Origin: Limnohabitans sp. 2KL-27
GTDB lineage: Bacteria; Pseudomonadota; Gammaproteobacteria; Burkholderiales; Burkholderiaceae_C
DNA length: 64,000 nt
Direction of reading: 5' to 3'
NCBI RefSeq assembly: GCF_001269345.1
Contig: NZ_CXOP01000002.1
Span: 1,674,853 to 1,738,852 of the forward strand
Numbering within the stretch: position 1 is the first letter of the stretch; each line of letters opens with the position of its first letter. A program made the translations under genes and the position numbers. Positions 50,671 through 63,753 of the stretch are shown piece by piece. The notes under the pieces were generated by a model. It saw nothing but the letters and a program-made list of their open reading frames with translations. It ran no database searches and had not been told where the DNA came from.

Positions 50671-51555
50671 ATGAAAATGTCACACGGTATGGCCGTCTGG
50701 GTCATGGTCGGCAATGCGGCCTTGTGGTCGACAGCCGGCGTGGTGACGCGGCATTTGGAAGAAGCACGCAGCTTTGAAGTGACTTTCTGGCGCAGTTTTT
50801 TCACCGTGCTCTCGTTGCTGGTGATCTTGCCGCTGTGGCAGGGCAAGGGAATTTTTTCCCGCTTGCCCTGGCGCAACCGTTATTTCTGGCTTTCTGGCGT
50901 TTGCTGGAGTGTCATGTTCACTGCCTTCATGGTGGCTTTGACATTGACAGCCGTCGCCAATGTCTTGATCACCTTGGCTGTCGGCCCCTTGCTCACGGCT
51001 TTGATCACTCGGGTTTTTTTGGGCCATCGCTTGCCTGGGCGAACCTGGTTGGCGATCGCTTTGGCGGGTATCGGCATAGGCTGGATGTATGGCAACCAAC
51101 TGAGTTTGGGCGATCCGAATTTCCTGTTGGGGTCTTTGGTGGCGCTGTGTGTGCCTGTTGCGGGTGCCATCCAATGGACGATCGTGCAAAAAAGTCAGAG
51201 TGAAGGGCAAAACCTGGATCTGGTTCCTTCGGTCCTCTTGGGGGCCATCTTTTCATGTGTGTTGACCTTGCCACTGGCCGCCCCATTTCAGGCCTCGGTG
51301 CATGATGTGGGTTTGTTGGCTGGATTGGGTTTGTTTCAACTGGCCATTCCCTGCGCTTTGTCCGTGGTTTGTGCCCGTGTGCTCAAAGCGCCAGAAGTGT
51401 CCTTGCTGGCTTTGCTGGAAATCGTGTTTGGCATTGCATTGGCTTGGTGGGGGGCCAACGAAACGCCTCAGTTGAGCGTGCTCTTTGGGGGTACTCTGGT
51501 TTTGGGAGCCTTGCTTCTCAATGAATGGTTAGGCTGGAGGCAGAACAATGTCTGA
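50671..51555 (+). CDS. DMT family (EamA) membrane transporter
   Basis: A 294-residue inner-membrane protein with ten predicted helices in two five-helix repeats, typical of the drug/metabolite transporter superfamily. The first repeat has NAALWSTAGVVTRHLE, and the second includes PEVSLLALLEIVFGIALAWWGANE, an EamA hallmark. Likely an exporter of small metabolites or amino acids; substrate unknown. It overlaps the next gene by eight bases and follows typA by 13. Confidence 0.85.
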   Translation: MKMSHGMAVWVMVGNAALWSTAGVVTRHLEEARSFEVTFWRSFFTVLSLLVILPLWQGKGIFSRLPWRNRYFWLSGVCWSVMFTAFMVALTLTAVANVLITLAVGPLLTALITRVFLGHRLPGRTWLAIALAGIGIGWMYGNQLSLGDPNFLLGSLVALCVPVAGAIQWTIVQKSQSEGQNLDLVPSVLLGAIFSCVLTLPLAAPFQASVHDVGLLAGLGLFQLAIPCALSVVCARVLKAPEVSLLALLEIVFGIALAWWGANETPQLSVLFGGTLVLGALLLNEWLGWRQNNV

Positions 51556-52630
51556 CGTCATCGCGCACATCGAAGGCCGCATCGGCTGCATCACCCTCAA
51601 CCGCCCCAAGGCGCTGAACGCCTTGTCGCTCGACATGGTGCGGGCCTTGACCCAAGCTTTGCGCGATTGGCAAGCCAATGAGCAAGTGTTGGCCGTGGCT
51701 GTGCGCGGCACCGGCAAAGAAGGGCCGTTCGGCGCTTTCTGTGCGGGCGGCGACATCCGATTTTTCCATCAGGCCGCACACGCAGGCGACGCTTCCTTGG
51801 GTGACTTTTTCACCGAGGAGTACCGCCTCAACCACCTGATCCACACCTACCCCAAGCCTTATATCGCCTTCATGGACGGCATCGTCATGGGCGGCGGCAT
51901 GGGCATCAGCCAGGGCGCCAGCGTGCGTGTGGTGACCGAGCGCACCAAGATGGCCATGCCCGAAACCCACATCGGTCTGTTCCCGGATGTGGGCGGCGGT
52001 TATTTCCTCAGCCGTTGTCCGGGGCGTCTGGGTGAATACCTAGGGCTGACGGGGCAGATGCTGAACGGCGCACAGGCCGTGGCCGCCAAACTGGCCGATA
52101 TTGCCTTGCCCAGCGGCATGCTGGAGCCCATCTGGCAGACCTTGATCAGCAGCCCCTTTGAGAACGCCGAATCGGTGGAGCGTTGGGTGCTGGCCCAAGC
52201 GGGGGCTATGACGCCAGAAAAGCTCACACCACAGCCACAAATTGACGAGGTGTTTGGTTTGCCTTCGGTGGCCGACATGCTGACCCGGTTGGAATCGTCG
52301 TCCGATGAATGGAGCCAGAAAACGGCCCACACCTTGCGCCACCGCTCCCCCCTGATGCTGCACGTCGTGCTCGAACAGATCCGCCGTGCCCGTCAAATGA
52401 GCTTGGCCGATGACCTGCGCCTAGAGCGGGACATGGTGCACCACTGTTTCCACTTGCGCGCGGTGGCGGACAGTGACACGGTGGAGGGCATCCGCGCCTT
52501 GGCGATCGACAAGGACCACAGCCCCCAATGGAAACCGGCCCGGGTGGAGGATGTGGATTTGTCCGAAGCTGCGCGGTTCTTTGTGAGTCCGTGGCCTTCG
52601 GACCACCACCCCCTGCGCGATTTGAGCTGA
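51548..52630 (+). CDS. Enoyl-CoA hydratase/isomerase family protein, 3-hydroxyisobutyryl-CoA hydrolase-like
   Basis: A crotonase-fold protein of 360 residues with the longer ECH_2/HIBCH architecture. Motifs: NRPKALNALSLDMV, FCAGGDIRFFH, MDGIVMGGGMGISQGAS and MAMPETHIGLFPDVGGGYFLSR, the last two typical of 3-hydroxyisobutyryl-CoA hydrolase (valine catabolism). The C-terminal extension also matches that group. Other enoyl-CoA enzymes remain possible. It converges with smpB, seven bases away. Confidence 0.85.
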   Translation: MSDVIAHIEGRIGCITLNRPKALNALSLDMVRALTQALRDWQANEQVLAVAVRGTGKEGPFGAFCAGGDIRFFHQAAHAGDASLGDFFTEEYRLNHLIHTYPKPYIAFMDGIVMGGGMGISQGASVRVVTERTKMAMPETHIGLFPDVGGGYFLSRCPGRLGEYLGLTGQMLNGAQAVAAKLADIALPSGMLEPIWQTLISSPFENAESVERWVLAQAGAMTPEKLTPQPQIDEVFGLPSVADMLTRLESSSDEWSQKTAHTLRHRSPLMLHVVLEQIRRARQMSLADDLRLERDMVHHCFHLRAVADSDTVEGIRALAIDKDHSPQWKPARVEDVDLSEAARFFVSPWPSDHHPLRDLS

Positions 52631-52637
52631 GGCCGCG

Positions 52638-53132
52638 TCAGCGGTCGCGGTGGCGGCTTTTCATGGCGCGTTCGACTTCGCGCTTGCCTTCGCGGTCTTT
52701 GATGGTGTCGCGTTTGTCGTGCTCGGCCTTGCCCTTGGCCAGCGCGATGTCACATTTGACCTTGCCGGCTTTCCAGTGCAAATTGATTGGCACCAGGGTG
52801 TAGCCCTTTTGCTCGATCTTGCCGATCAGCCGCTTGATCTCTTCCTTGTTCAGCAGTAATTTGCGCGTGCGTGCGGCCTCGGGGTTGATGTGGGTGGAAG
52901 CGGTTTTGAGCGGGTTGATCAGGCAGCCGATGATGAACAGCTCGCCATTGCGAATGACCACATAACCATCGGTCAACTGCACTTTGCCTTCGCGGATGGC
53001 CTTGACCTCCCAGCCCTCGAGCACCATGCCGGCCTCGTAGCGTTCTTCAAAAAAATAGTCGAATGACGCTTTTTTGTTCTCGGCAATCTTGGCAAAAACG
53101 GGGGCAGCAGGGGACTTTTTGGTGGTGGCCAT
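52638..53132 (-). CDS. smpB: SsrA-binding protein SmpB
   Basis: Binds tmRNA and delivers it to stalled ribosomes for trans-translation. The 164-residue product has [51 protein letters not shown] and a basic tail ending SRHRDR, which mimics the anticodon arm. I chose ATG 53132 (MATTKKS); the longer frame is not supported. No tmRNA gene is in this window. The divergent ratA starts 94 bases away. Confidence 0.96.
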   Translation of the reverse strand: MATTKKSPAAPVFAKIAENKKASFDYFFEERYEAGMVLEGWEVKAIREGKVQLTDGYVVIRNGELFIIGCLINPLKTASTHINPEAARTRKLLLNKEEIKRLIGKIEQKGYTLVPINLHWKAGKVKCDIALAKGKAEHDKRDTIKDREGKREVERAMKSRHRDR

Positions 53133-53226
53133 GAGGAGCAGATAAGGACGGCACGGCCGTTCGCAAGGGTGTGCAGTCGGCTCAAGCGCCCGAAGGCGCA
53201 TTGAAAAACTACAATCGCTGCATTGT

Positions 53227-53667
53227 ATGAAGAATATCCACAAGTCCGTTCTGATCTGGTACTCGCCAGAAGAAATGTTTCGCCTCGTGACCGACGTGGC
53301 GCGCTACCCCGAATTTTTGCCCTGGTGTGACCGTGCCAGCGTGCTCGAAACCGACGCCCAAGGCATGATGGCCGAAGTGGGCATCAGCCTGGGCGGCATC
53401 CAGCAAACCTTCACCACCCGCAACACCCATGAAGAAGGGCGCTCGGTGGGCATGAGCTTGGTCAAAGGCCCGTTTTCCAACCTGAGCGGCATGTGGCGCT
53501 TCACACCCGTGGGCGACGGCACCCAACGCGCCTGCAAAGTCGAGCTGGATTTGCAGTACGGTTTTTCCAGCAAAACCTTGGCCGCGCTGGTGGGCCCTGT
53601 CTTTGACAAGATCGCGGCCAGCCTGGTCGATGCTTTTGTGAAACGCGCCGAAGCCGTCTATGGCTGA
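53227..53667 (+). CDS. ratA: RatA / COQ10-like START-domain protein
   Basis: A 146-residue START/polyketide-cyclase-like protein. The N-terminus ([29 protein letters not shown]) and [16 protein letters not shown] match the RatA/YfjG family. In E. coli this protein was described as a toxin blocking 70S association; homologues bind ubiquinone (COQ10), so respiratory lipid handling is the alternative. Genomic position beside smpB and rnfH is the conserved one. Confidence 0.9.
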   Translation: MKNIHKSVLIWYSPEEMFRLVTDVARYPEFLPWCDRASVLETDAQGMMAEVGISLGGIQQTFTTRNTHEEGRSVGMSLVKGPFSNLSGMWRFTPVGDGTQRACKVELDLQYGFSSKTLAALVGPVFDKIAASLVDAFVKRAEAVYG

Positions 53668-54028
53668 GCCCGCCGTTTGGGTCACGCTCTGCTGGAGCTT
53701 GGCGCCCCGACACGTCCATGAGATGCGCTTGCTGGTGCCCGCTGGCAGTACGGTGGCCTCTGCGCTGGAACTGGGTGTGGCGCAGTGCGTGCAAAACCCG
53801 GGTTCAAAGGACAACGCTTCTTTGTCTTCCCTGCGCTTTCAGCAGCCTGGTATCTGGGGCAAAAAAGTACCTTGGACGCATGTTGTGCATGCCGATGACC
53901 GGATTGAGCTGTACCGTCCGCTCAAGGTCGATCCCAAAGTCGCGCGCCGCCAGCGCTTCAAGCGCCAAGGCAAAGGCCGTACAGGTCTTTTTGCGAACCG
54001 CAAAAACGGCTCAGCCGCTGGGTATTGA
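53660..54028 (+). CDS. rnfH: RnfH family ubiquitin-like protein
   Basis: A 122-residue protein of the RnfH/YfjF family with a beta-grasp fold. Motifs: VWVTLCWSLAPRHVHEMRLLVPAGSTVASAL and DRIELYRPLKVDPKVARRQRF. It overlaps ratA by eight bases, as in the E. coli ratA-ratB (rnfH) pair. A basic C-terminal tail (KRQGKGRTGLFANRKNG) extends it. Function in electron transport or sulfur transfer is not established. Confidence 0.88.
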   Translation: MAEPAVWVTLCWSLAPRHVHEMRLLVPAGSTVASALELGVAQCVQNPGSKDNASLSSLRFQQPGIWGKKVPWTHVVHADDRIELYRPLKVDPKVARRQRFKRQGKGRTGLFANRKNGSAAGY

Positions 54029-54035
54029 AAAAACC

Positions 54036-54944
54036 ATGCAAGCGCTGTTGAACGCCATTGCCCAGATGCAAGTCACCGCCGATGCACACCGGGTGTTTCA
54101 TGGTCGGGGTGGCCTGTACCCCGGTTGCGAGCACTGGACACTGGATTGGTTTTCGCCTGTTTGGGTCCTGACCAGCTTCAAACCCGTCGGCGAAGATGAG
54201 CTGGCTTTGTGCCATGCCGCCTTGCAAGCGCGCTGGCAAGTGTTGGCGCCCAACGCGACGCTCAATTGGGTGTTCCAGTGCCGCGCGCCAGGCGAGGCCC
54301 AAACCCGGCTCATGGCCGGCAGCGTGCCCGAGCCGCATGTGGTGAACGAGCTGGGGGCCAAGTACCAGGTGCATGTGATGCGGGGCCAGAACCATGGCCT
54401 GTTTCTGGACATGGCCAACGGGCGCGAATGGCTCAAACGGCACGCCCAACAGGAAAACATCCTCAACCTGTTTGCTTACACCTGCGCGTTTTCCGTGGTG
54501 GCCTTGCAGGGCGGGGCGGCGCAGGTGGTCAATCTGGACATGAGCCAGGCCGCGCTGGCGGTGGGTCAACAAAACCACCGGCTGAACGATTTGCCAGCGA
54601 AAGCCCGTTTTCTGGGCCACGACATCTTCAAAACCTGGGGCAAGATCAGCAAGATGGGGCCCTATGGCGTGATCGTGATCGACCCGCCCAGCTACCAAAA
54701 GGGCAGTTTCATCGCCACCAAAGACTACATCAAGCTGATCCGGCGCCTGCCCGATTTGCTGGAGCCGCAAGGCCATGTGCTGCTGTGTTTGAACGCGCCC
54801 GAGCTGGACACGGCTTTTTTGCACGCGCAAGTGGCCGAAGCGGCGCCCGGCTTGCGCTTTGTTGAGCGCCTGGCCAACCCGGCAGCCTTTGCCGACATCG
54901 ATCCGCAAAAGTCGCTCAAGGTGCTTCACTACCAAAACGCCTGA
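54036..54944 (+). CDS. Class I SAM-dependent methyltransferase, RlmI/RlmK-like
   Basis: A 302-residue protein related to 23S rRNA methyltransferases of the RlmI/RlmKL C-terminal family. Motifs: GLFLDMANGREWLKRHAQQ, LNLFAYTCAFSVVALQGGA (SAM site), VVNLDMSQAALAVG, and DPPSYQKGSF (Asp216-Tyr220), the last a catalytic NPPY-like site. No N-terminal PUA domain, so the protein is shorter than RlmI. It begins seven bases after rnfH at ATG 54036. The precise modified base is unknown. Confidence 0.8.
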   Translation: MQALLNAIAQMQVTADAHRVFHGRGGLYPGCEHWTLDWFSPVWVLTSFKPVGEDELALCHAALQARWQVLAPNATLNWVFQCRAPGEAQTRLMAGSVPEPHVVNELGAKYQVHVMRGQNHGLFLDMANGREWLKRHAQQENILNLFAYTCAFSVVALQGGAAQVVNLDMSQAALAVGQQNHRLNDLPAKARFLGHDIFKTWGKISKMGPYGVIVIDPPSYQKGSFIATKDYIKLIRRLPDLLEPQGHVLLCLNAPELDTAFLHAQVAEAAPGLRFVERLANPAAFADIDPQKSLKVLHYQNA

Positions 54945-54971
54945 GCCTTTTCTACCCTGCACGGGGCCTGA

Positions 54972-56510
<1,539 letters not shown>

Positions 56511-56528
56511 AATCTGCTCCTGATCACC

Positions 56529-56555
56529 AAGGCGTCTGTACCCCAGACGCCTTTT
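56529..56555 (+). terminator. Hairpin between guaB and guaA
   Basis: AAGGCGTCTG (56529-56538) pairs perfectly with CAGACGCCTT (56544-56553), loop TACCC, ending in TTTT. It looks like an intrinsic terminator or attenuator placed between two genes that usually share an operon, so it may reduce readthrough into guaA. Confidence 0.75.
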
Positions 56556-56580
56556 CATTTCTCTAAGAACGCCGTTTGCC

Positions 56581-58194
56581 ATGCAGCATTCCAAAATCCT
56601 GATCCTCGACTTCGGCTCGCAAGTCACCCAGCTGATTGCCCGCCGCGTGCGCGAAGCGCATGTTTTTTGCGAAGTCCACCCCTGTGATGTGAGCAGCGAC
56701 TGGGTGCGCGAGTACGCCAAAGACGGCAACCTCAAAGGCATCATCTTGTCGGGCTCGCATGCCAGCGTCTACGAGGTGGACGACCGCGCGCCCGAAGCCG
56801 TGTTCGAGTTGGGCGTTCCGGTGCTGGGCATTTGCTACGGCATGCAAACCATGGCGCAGCAACTCGGAGGCAAAGTGGAAGCCGGGCACACCCGTGAATT
56901 TGGCTATGCCGAAGTGCGTGCGCATGGCCACACCGAATTGCTCAAGGGCATTGAAGACTTTGCCACGGCCGAAGGCCACGGCATGCTCAAGGTCTGGATG
57001 AGCCACGGTGACAAGGTCACCCAGATGCCCGAGGGCTTCAAGGTCATGGCCTCCACCCCGGCTTGCCCCATCGCCGGCATGGCCGATGAATCCCGCCACT
57101 TTTATGCCGTGCAGTTCCACCCTGAAGTCACGCACACCGTGCAGGGCCAGGCGCTGCTCAACCGCTTTGTGCTGGACATCTGCCAGGCCCGCCCTGACTG
57201 GATCATGGGCGACTACATCGAAGAAGCCGTGGCCAAAATCCGCGAGCAAGTGGGTGACGAAGAAGTCATCCTCGGCTTGTCGGGCGGCGTCGATTCGTCG
57301 GTGGCGGCTGCCTTGATCCACCGCGCCATCGGCGACAAACTGACCTGCGTCTTTGTGGACCACGGCCTGCTGCGCTTGAACGAGGGCGACATGGTCATGG
57401 AGATGTTCGTTGGCAAGCTGCACGCGAAAGTCATCCGTGTGGATGCCAGTGACTTGTTTCTTGGCAAACTGTCCGGCGTGAGCGAGCCCGAAGCCAAGCG
57501 CAAGATCATCGGTGGCTTGTTCGTCGATGTATTCAAAGAGCAGGCCGCGAAACTCAAGGCGGGAGATGGAGGCCACAAGGGCGCGACGTTCTTGGCCCAA
57601 GGCACGATTTACCCCGACGTGATCGAGTCGGGTGGTGCCAAGAGCAAGAAGGCTGTGACCATCAAGAGCCACCACAACGTGGGCGGTTTGCCCGAGCAAC
57701 TGGGCTTGAAACTGCTGGAGCCCCTGCGCGAATTGTTCAAGGACGAAGTGCGCGAACTGGGCGTGGCGCTGGGCTTGCCCCGTGAGATGGTCTACCGCCA
57801 CCCCTTCCCCGGCCCCGGCCTGGGCGTGCGCATCTTGGGTGAAGTCAAAAAAGAATACGCCGACCTGCTGCGCCGTGCGGATGCGATCTTTATTGAAGAG
57901 CTGCGCAACTTCACCGACGAATCGGGCAAAACTTGGTACGACCTGACCAGCCAAGCCTTCACGGTGTTCTTGCCCGTGAAAAGCGTGGGCGTGATGGGCG
58001 ATGGCCGCACCTATGACTACGTGGTGGCCTTGCGCGCTGTGCAAACCAGCGACTTCATGACCGCCGACTGGGCCGAGCTGCCGTATGCGCTGCTGAAAAA
58101 GGTGTCGGGACGCATCATCAACGAGGTGCGCGGCATCAACCGGGTGACCTACGACGTGAGTTCAAAACCGCCGGCGACGATCGAGTGGGAGTGA
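56581..58194 (+). CDS. guaA: GMP synthase (glutamine-hydrolysing) GuaA
   Basis: Converts XMP to GMP with glutamine and ATP. The 537-residue protein has an N-terminal glutamine amidotransferase domain with the triad Cys85 (GICYGMQ), His180 and Glu182 (QFHPEVTHT), the ATP pyrophosphatase P-loop [13 protein letters not shown], and the C-terminal dimerisation domain ending in [10 protein letters not shown]. Length and motifs are normal. Confidence 0.97.
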   Translation: MQHSKILILDFGSQVTQLIARRVREAHVFCEVHPCDVSSDWVREYAKDGNLKGIILSGSHASVYEVDDRAPEAVFELGVPVLGICYGMQTMAQQLGGKVEAGHTREFGYAEVRAHGHTELLKGIEDFATAEGHGMLKVWMSHGDKVTQMPEGFKVMASTPACPIAGMADESRHFYAVQFHPEVTHTVQGQALLNRFVLDICQARPDWIMGDYIEEAVAKIREQVGDEEVILGLSGGVDSSVAAALIHRAIGDKLTCVFVDHGLLRLNEGDMVMEMFVGKLHAKVIRVDASDLFLGKLSGVSEPEAKRKIIGGLFVDVFKEQAAKLKAGDGGHKGATFLAQGTIYPDVIESGGAKSKKAVTIKSHHNVGGLPEQLGLKLLEPLRELFKDEVRELGVALGLPREMVYRHPFPGPGLGVRILGEVKKEYADLLRRADAIFIEELRNFTDESGKTWYDLTSQAFTVFLPVKSVGVMGDGRTYDYVVALRAVQTSDFMTADWAELPYALLKKVSGRIINEVRGINRVTYDVSSKPPATIEWE

Positions 58195-58198
58195 CACA

Positions 58199-58220
58199 AA
58201 AGGCACCTTCGGGTGCCTTT
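58199..58220 (+). terminator. Intrinsic terminator of guaA
   Basis: AAAGGCACC (58199-58207), loop TTCG, GGTGCCTTT (58212-58220); perfect 9-bp stem with a stable tetraloop, five bases after the stop. Confidence 0.75.
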
Positions 58221-58239
58221 GCTTTGGTACAGTCTTTCC

Positions 58240-60230
<1,991 letters not shown>

Positions 60231-60245
60231 ATCCGGACTCCCGCT

Positions 60246-61157
60246 ATGGCCCACATTTACATCTTTTCTCCGTCCAGCGCGGTGCGCGACAAGGCCGCAT
60301 TCCGCCGTGGCGTCAAGCGATTGCAAGCCCAAGGGCATGAGGTGGAAGTCGATGAAGCGGCGCTGGCCAGCCACATGCGTTTTGCGGGCGACGACGCCAC
60401 GCGCATTGCGGCCATCGCCCGCGCCTCAGCCAGTGGCGCCCATGTCGCACTCATTTCGCGCGGGGGCTATGGCCTCACGCGCATCTTGCCCAGCTTGCCC
60501 TACAAGCAGATCGCCAAAGCGATTGATGGGGGCATGCAGTTCGTAGGCCTGAGCGATTTCACGGCGTTCAACCAAGCGGTGTATGCGCAAACCGGGCGCA
60601 TCAGCTGGCAGGGCCCGGCATTGGGCGAAGACTTTGGCCCCGAGCAAGAGCCCGACGACATCATGCAGGCCTGCTTTGACGACCTGATTTTGGAGCAAGG
60701 CGAGGGCACGGGCTGGCAACGCCCCAAGGCCGAGACCGAGCGCTCAGTGCGTGTGAAAGACGCGCCGTTGTGGGGCGGCAACCTGTCGGTGCTGACCTCG
60801 CTGCTGGGCACGCCGTACTTCCCGCAAATCAAAAATGGCGTGCTGTTCCTCGAAGACGTGGGCGAGCACCCTTACCGCGTCGAGCGCATGCTGACCCAGT
60901 TGTTGCACGCAGGCGTTTTGGCCCAGCAAAAAGCGGTGCTGATGGGGCAGTTCAGCCGGTACAAGCTGGTCCCCGCCCACGACAAGGGCTTCAAGTTGAC
61001 CGCCGTGATCGACTGGCTGCGCAGCCAGATCAAGGCCCCTGTGCTCACGGGCCTGCCCTTTGGCCATGTCGAGACCAAAGTGCTGCTGCCCGTCGGGGCG
61101 AAGGTGGACCTTGTCACCGAGGGGCGTGACGCGTTGATGGTTTGGGGCCATATTTGA
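60246..61157 (+). CDS. ldcA: Muramoyltetrapeptide LD-carboxypeptidase LdcA
   Basis: Cytoplasmic S66 serine peptidase that removes the terminal D-Ala from recycled tetrapeptides. The 303-residue protein has SRGGYGLTRILP, the nucleophile in GLSDFTAF (Ser103), WGGNLSVLTSLLGT, LEDVGEHPYRVERML (catalytic Glu region) and GLPFGHVETKVLLPVG (His). It follows the tadA fusion by 15 bases, a common order. Confidence 0.93.
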   Translation: MAHIYIFSPSSAVRDKAAFRRGVKRLQAQGHEVEVDEAALASHMRFAGDDATRIAAIARASASGAHVALISRGGYGLTRILPSLPYKQIAKAIDGGMQFVGLSDFTAFNQAVYAQTGRISWQGPALGEDFGPEQEPDDIMQACFDDLILEQGEGTGWQRPKAETERSVRVKDAPLWGGNLSVLTSLLGTPYFPQIKNGVLFLEDVGEHPYRVERMLTQLLHAGVLAQQKAVLMGQFSRYKLVPAHDKGFKLTAVIDWLRSQIKAPVLTGLPFGHVETKVLLPVGAKVDLVTEGRDALMVWGHI

Positions 61158-61242
61158 AGGGCGTGTTCAAGCCAGTCTGCTCTGGCCTTGGCGCACAGAA
61201 GTCGGCTGCAGTGCCGACGCTCTGAAAAAAATGGAGACAAAC

Positions 61243-63723
61243 ATGAAATGGATCGCAAGAATCCTGTGGCTGGCTTTGGTCGCTACCTTGGCAGCAGGTG
61301 GTGCGCTCAGCGTCTATCTGTTGCGCGGCATGCCCCAACTCGATGGTGAGGTTCAACTCAAGGGCCTGTCTGGCGCGGTTGAAATCACCCGGGATGCCTC
61401 GGATGTGACCCACATCAACGCCAAGAACGCCTTGGACGCCTGGCGCGCCATTGGCTTTGTCCATGCGCAAGAGCGTGGTTGGCAGATGGCGTTCAACCGT
61501 CGCCTCATGCGCGGCGAGTTGTCTGAAATTTTGGGCAAAGCCACACTGGACACCGACAAGCTGATGCGCACGCTGGGCATTGTTGGCATGGCCCAGCAGC
61601 AGTTGAAAGGCCTGTCGCCAGCCACCCAAGCTGCGTTGCAGGCCTACAGCGAGGGCATTCAAAACGCGTGGCAAAGTGGTGCGGTGCGTCCTTCGCCCGA
61701 GTTCAAATTGTTGGGCAGCCAGGCCATCGGTGCCGATGGCCAAGCCTGGACGCCCGAAGACAGTGTGGGCTGGGCATTGATGATGGCGCTGGACTTGGGC
61801 GGCAACTGGGGCCAGGAATTTGCCCGTTTGTCCGCAGGCCAGGTGCTCAACAACGCGCAGCTGTGGCAACTCTTGCCCGCATACCCCGGCGAAAAACCGG
61901 CGACATCCGTGGACTTGCCCGCACTGTACCGAGGGCTGGGCGTTTATGCCCCTTCGACGGCCAAAGCGGCCCATGCGCCAGTTCCCCACACCCCTTTGGC
62001 CCAATGGTCGGCCGAGTGGGTGCGCGACATGGGCATTCTGGAGGGCAAAGGCAGCAACAACTGGGTGCTGCCTGGCAGCCGCACCGTGTCGGGCAAGCCT
62101 TTGCTGGCCAATGATCCCCATCTGGCCTTGAGTTCTCCCGCCATTTGGTACTACGCCCACCTCAAAGCCCCGGCGGGTGAATTGCCCGGTGGGTACCAAC
62201 ACCCGCCGCTCGACGTGATCGGCGCCACCTTGCCCGGCCTGCCTTTTGTGGTGCTGGGGCGCACCACCGGTGTGGCCTGGGGTTTCACCAACACCGGCCC
62301 CGACGTGCAGGACTTGTATCTGGAGCAACTTGATGCAGCCAAGCCCGGGCAATACCGCACACCCGATGGCTGGGCCGCTTTTTCACAGCGCAGCGAAACC
62401 ATCCGCGTCAAAGGGCAGGCCGATGTCGCGCTCCAGGTGCGCAGCACCCGCCATGGTCCGGTCATCAGCGATGTGCAGCCGCAATACCAAGGCCTGATCG
62501 ACGCGAGCCGTTATGCCGTCAGCCTGCGTTGGTCTGCGCTCACGCCCGACAACAAAACCATCGAAGCGGGCATGCAGGCCAACTGGGCCCAAACAGTGCC
62601 GCAACTGCTAGAGGCCTTTGCCGAACACCATGCGCCCATGCAAAGTGTGGTGATGGCCGATGCCTTGGGCGATGTGGCCTACAAAGCCGTGGGCAAAGTG
62701 CCCACGCGTTCGGCCCAAAACGACATCCGTGGCGTGGCGCCATCCCCGGGTTGGCTGGCCCCATACGACTGGACCGGTTGGCTGCCCTATGCACAAAACC
62801 CGGCGGTGGACGCCGCCCAGATCGAGAAAAAGGGCTGGCACGCCACAGCGAACCAGAACATCCTGCCGCCCGGGTATGCCCATTTTTTGGGGGGTGACTG
62901 GACCACGCCCGAGCGCTTCGAGCGCATCGAACAGCTGCTGGCGGCCACGCCTCGCCACAGTCTGCAAAGCATGCAGGCCATTCAGAACGATGTGCTGTCC
63001 CTGGGTGCCAAAAACTTGCAGGCCAAGCTCGGACAGGTCACATCAGCGCACGCCTTGGCCCCTGCTGCCTTGAAGCTGTTGGCCGGTTTTGATGGGCAGA
63101 TGCGCACCGACAGTGCAGCGGCTTTGGTGCTGAATGTCTGGGCCGATGAGTTGACGCGGGGCTTGTTGGTGCCGCATTTGGGCGCAGAGCGTTTCCAAGC
63201 GCTGTATGGGAAGCGCCATTTCAGGGCCGCCGTGGAGGGCATCCTGGAGCGTTCCGATGCGTTTTGGTGTGGCCCTTCTGGCTGCCTCGCGCAAGTGACT
63301 GGGGCGCTGGAGCGGGCGCTTGACCGGATTGTGGCCAGCCAGGGGCGCGATCTGTCGGCTTGGCGTTGGGGTGCGTGGCACCCGGCCATCAGCAGCCACA
63401 AACCTTTTGGCAAAGTGCCTTACCTCAACGCCGTGTTCGATGTGCGGGTGGAAAGTGCCGGGGATTTATTCACCGTGAATGTGGGTCAATATTGGGCCAA
63501 TGACAAGCAAGCCCCTTTTGCCAACCGGCATGCGGCCTCCATGCGGGCGGTCTACGACTTGAGTGGGGCTGGTCCGTCGGTTTTCATTTACCAGACAGGG
63601 CAGTCTGGCCATGCGTTTGATCCACGCAGTCGCGACATGGCCGGGCTTTGGGCTAAAGGGAGCTACCGCGCATTGCAGCAACAGCCACAAGCCGTGATGC
63701 ATCACATGACGCTGCGGCCTTGA
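61243..63723 (+). CDS. Penicillin acylase family (S45) Ntn hydrolase
   Basis: An 826-residue precursor of the S45 family, which matures by self-cleavage into alpha and beta chains. An N-terminal hydrophobic segment (ILWLALVATLAAGGALSVYLL) is a signal peptide or membrane anchor, so the enzyme is probably periplasmic. The autocatalytic nucleophile is Ser271 in GKGSNNWVLPG, followed by the family motifs LLANDPHLAL, LPGLPFVVLGRTTGVAWGFTNTGPDVQD and, near the end, WANDKQAPFANRHAASMRAVYDL. Substrate may be acyl-homoserine lactones, penicillin-like amides or others; not assignable. GGAG (61233-61236) lies six bases before ATG 61243, which I prefer to ATG 61231. Confidence 0.88.
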   Translation: MKWIARILWLALVATLAAGGALSVYLLRGMPQLDGEVQLKGLSGAVEITRDASDVTHINAKNALDAWRAIGFVHAQERGWQMAFNRRLMRGELSEILGKATLDTDKLMRTLGIVGMAQQQLKGLSPATQAALQAYSEGIQNAWQSGAVRPSPEFKLLGSQAIGADGQAWTPEDSVGWALMMALDLGGNWGQEFARLSAGQVLNNAQLWQLLPAYPGEKPATSVDLPALYRGLGVYAPSTAKAAHAPVPHTPLAQWSAEWVRDMGILEGKGSNNWVLPGSRTVSGKPLLANDPHLALSSPAIWYYAHLKAPAGELPGGYQHPPLDVIGATLPGLPFVVLGRTTGVAWGFTNTGPDVQDLYLEQLDAAKPGQYRTPDGWAAFSQRSETIRVKGQADVALQVRSTRHGPVISDVQPQYQGLIDASRYAVSLRWSALTPDNKTIEAGMQANWAQTVPQLLEAFAEHHAPMQSVVMADALGDVAYKAVGKVPTRSAQNDIRGVAPSPGWLAPYDWTGWLPYAQNPAVDAAQIEKKGWHATANQNILPPGYAHFLGGDWTTPERFERIEQLLAATPRHSLQSMQAIQNDVLSLGAKNLQAKLGQVTSAHALAPAALKLLAGFDGQMRTDSAAALVLNVWADELTRGLLVPHLGAERFQALYGKRHFRAAVEGILERSDAFWCGPSGCLAQVTGALERALDRIVASQGRDLSAWRWGAWHPAISSHKPFGKVPYLNAVFDVRVESAGDLFTVNVGQYWANDKQAPFANRHAASMRAVYDLSGAGPSVFIYQTGQSGHAFDPRSRDMAGLWAKGSYRALQQQPQAVMHHMTLRP

Positions 63724-63753
63724 GTCGCCCAACGGTCTTGTAGGGTGTGGACG

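Noticed and set aside
48207..50876. An 889-residue reverse-strand ORF over truB and typA
   Set aside because: Antisense shadow; the forward genes have all GTPase and pseudouridine synthase motifs.
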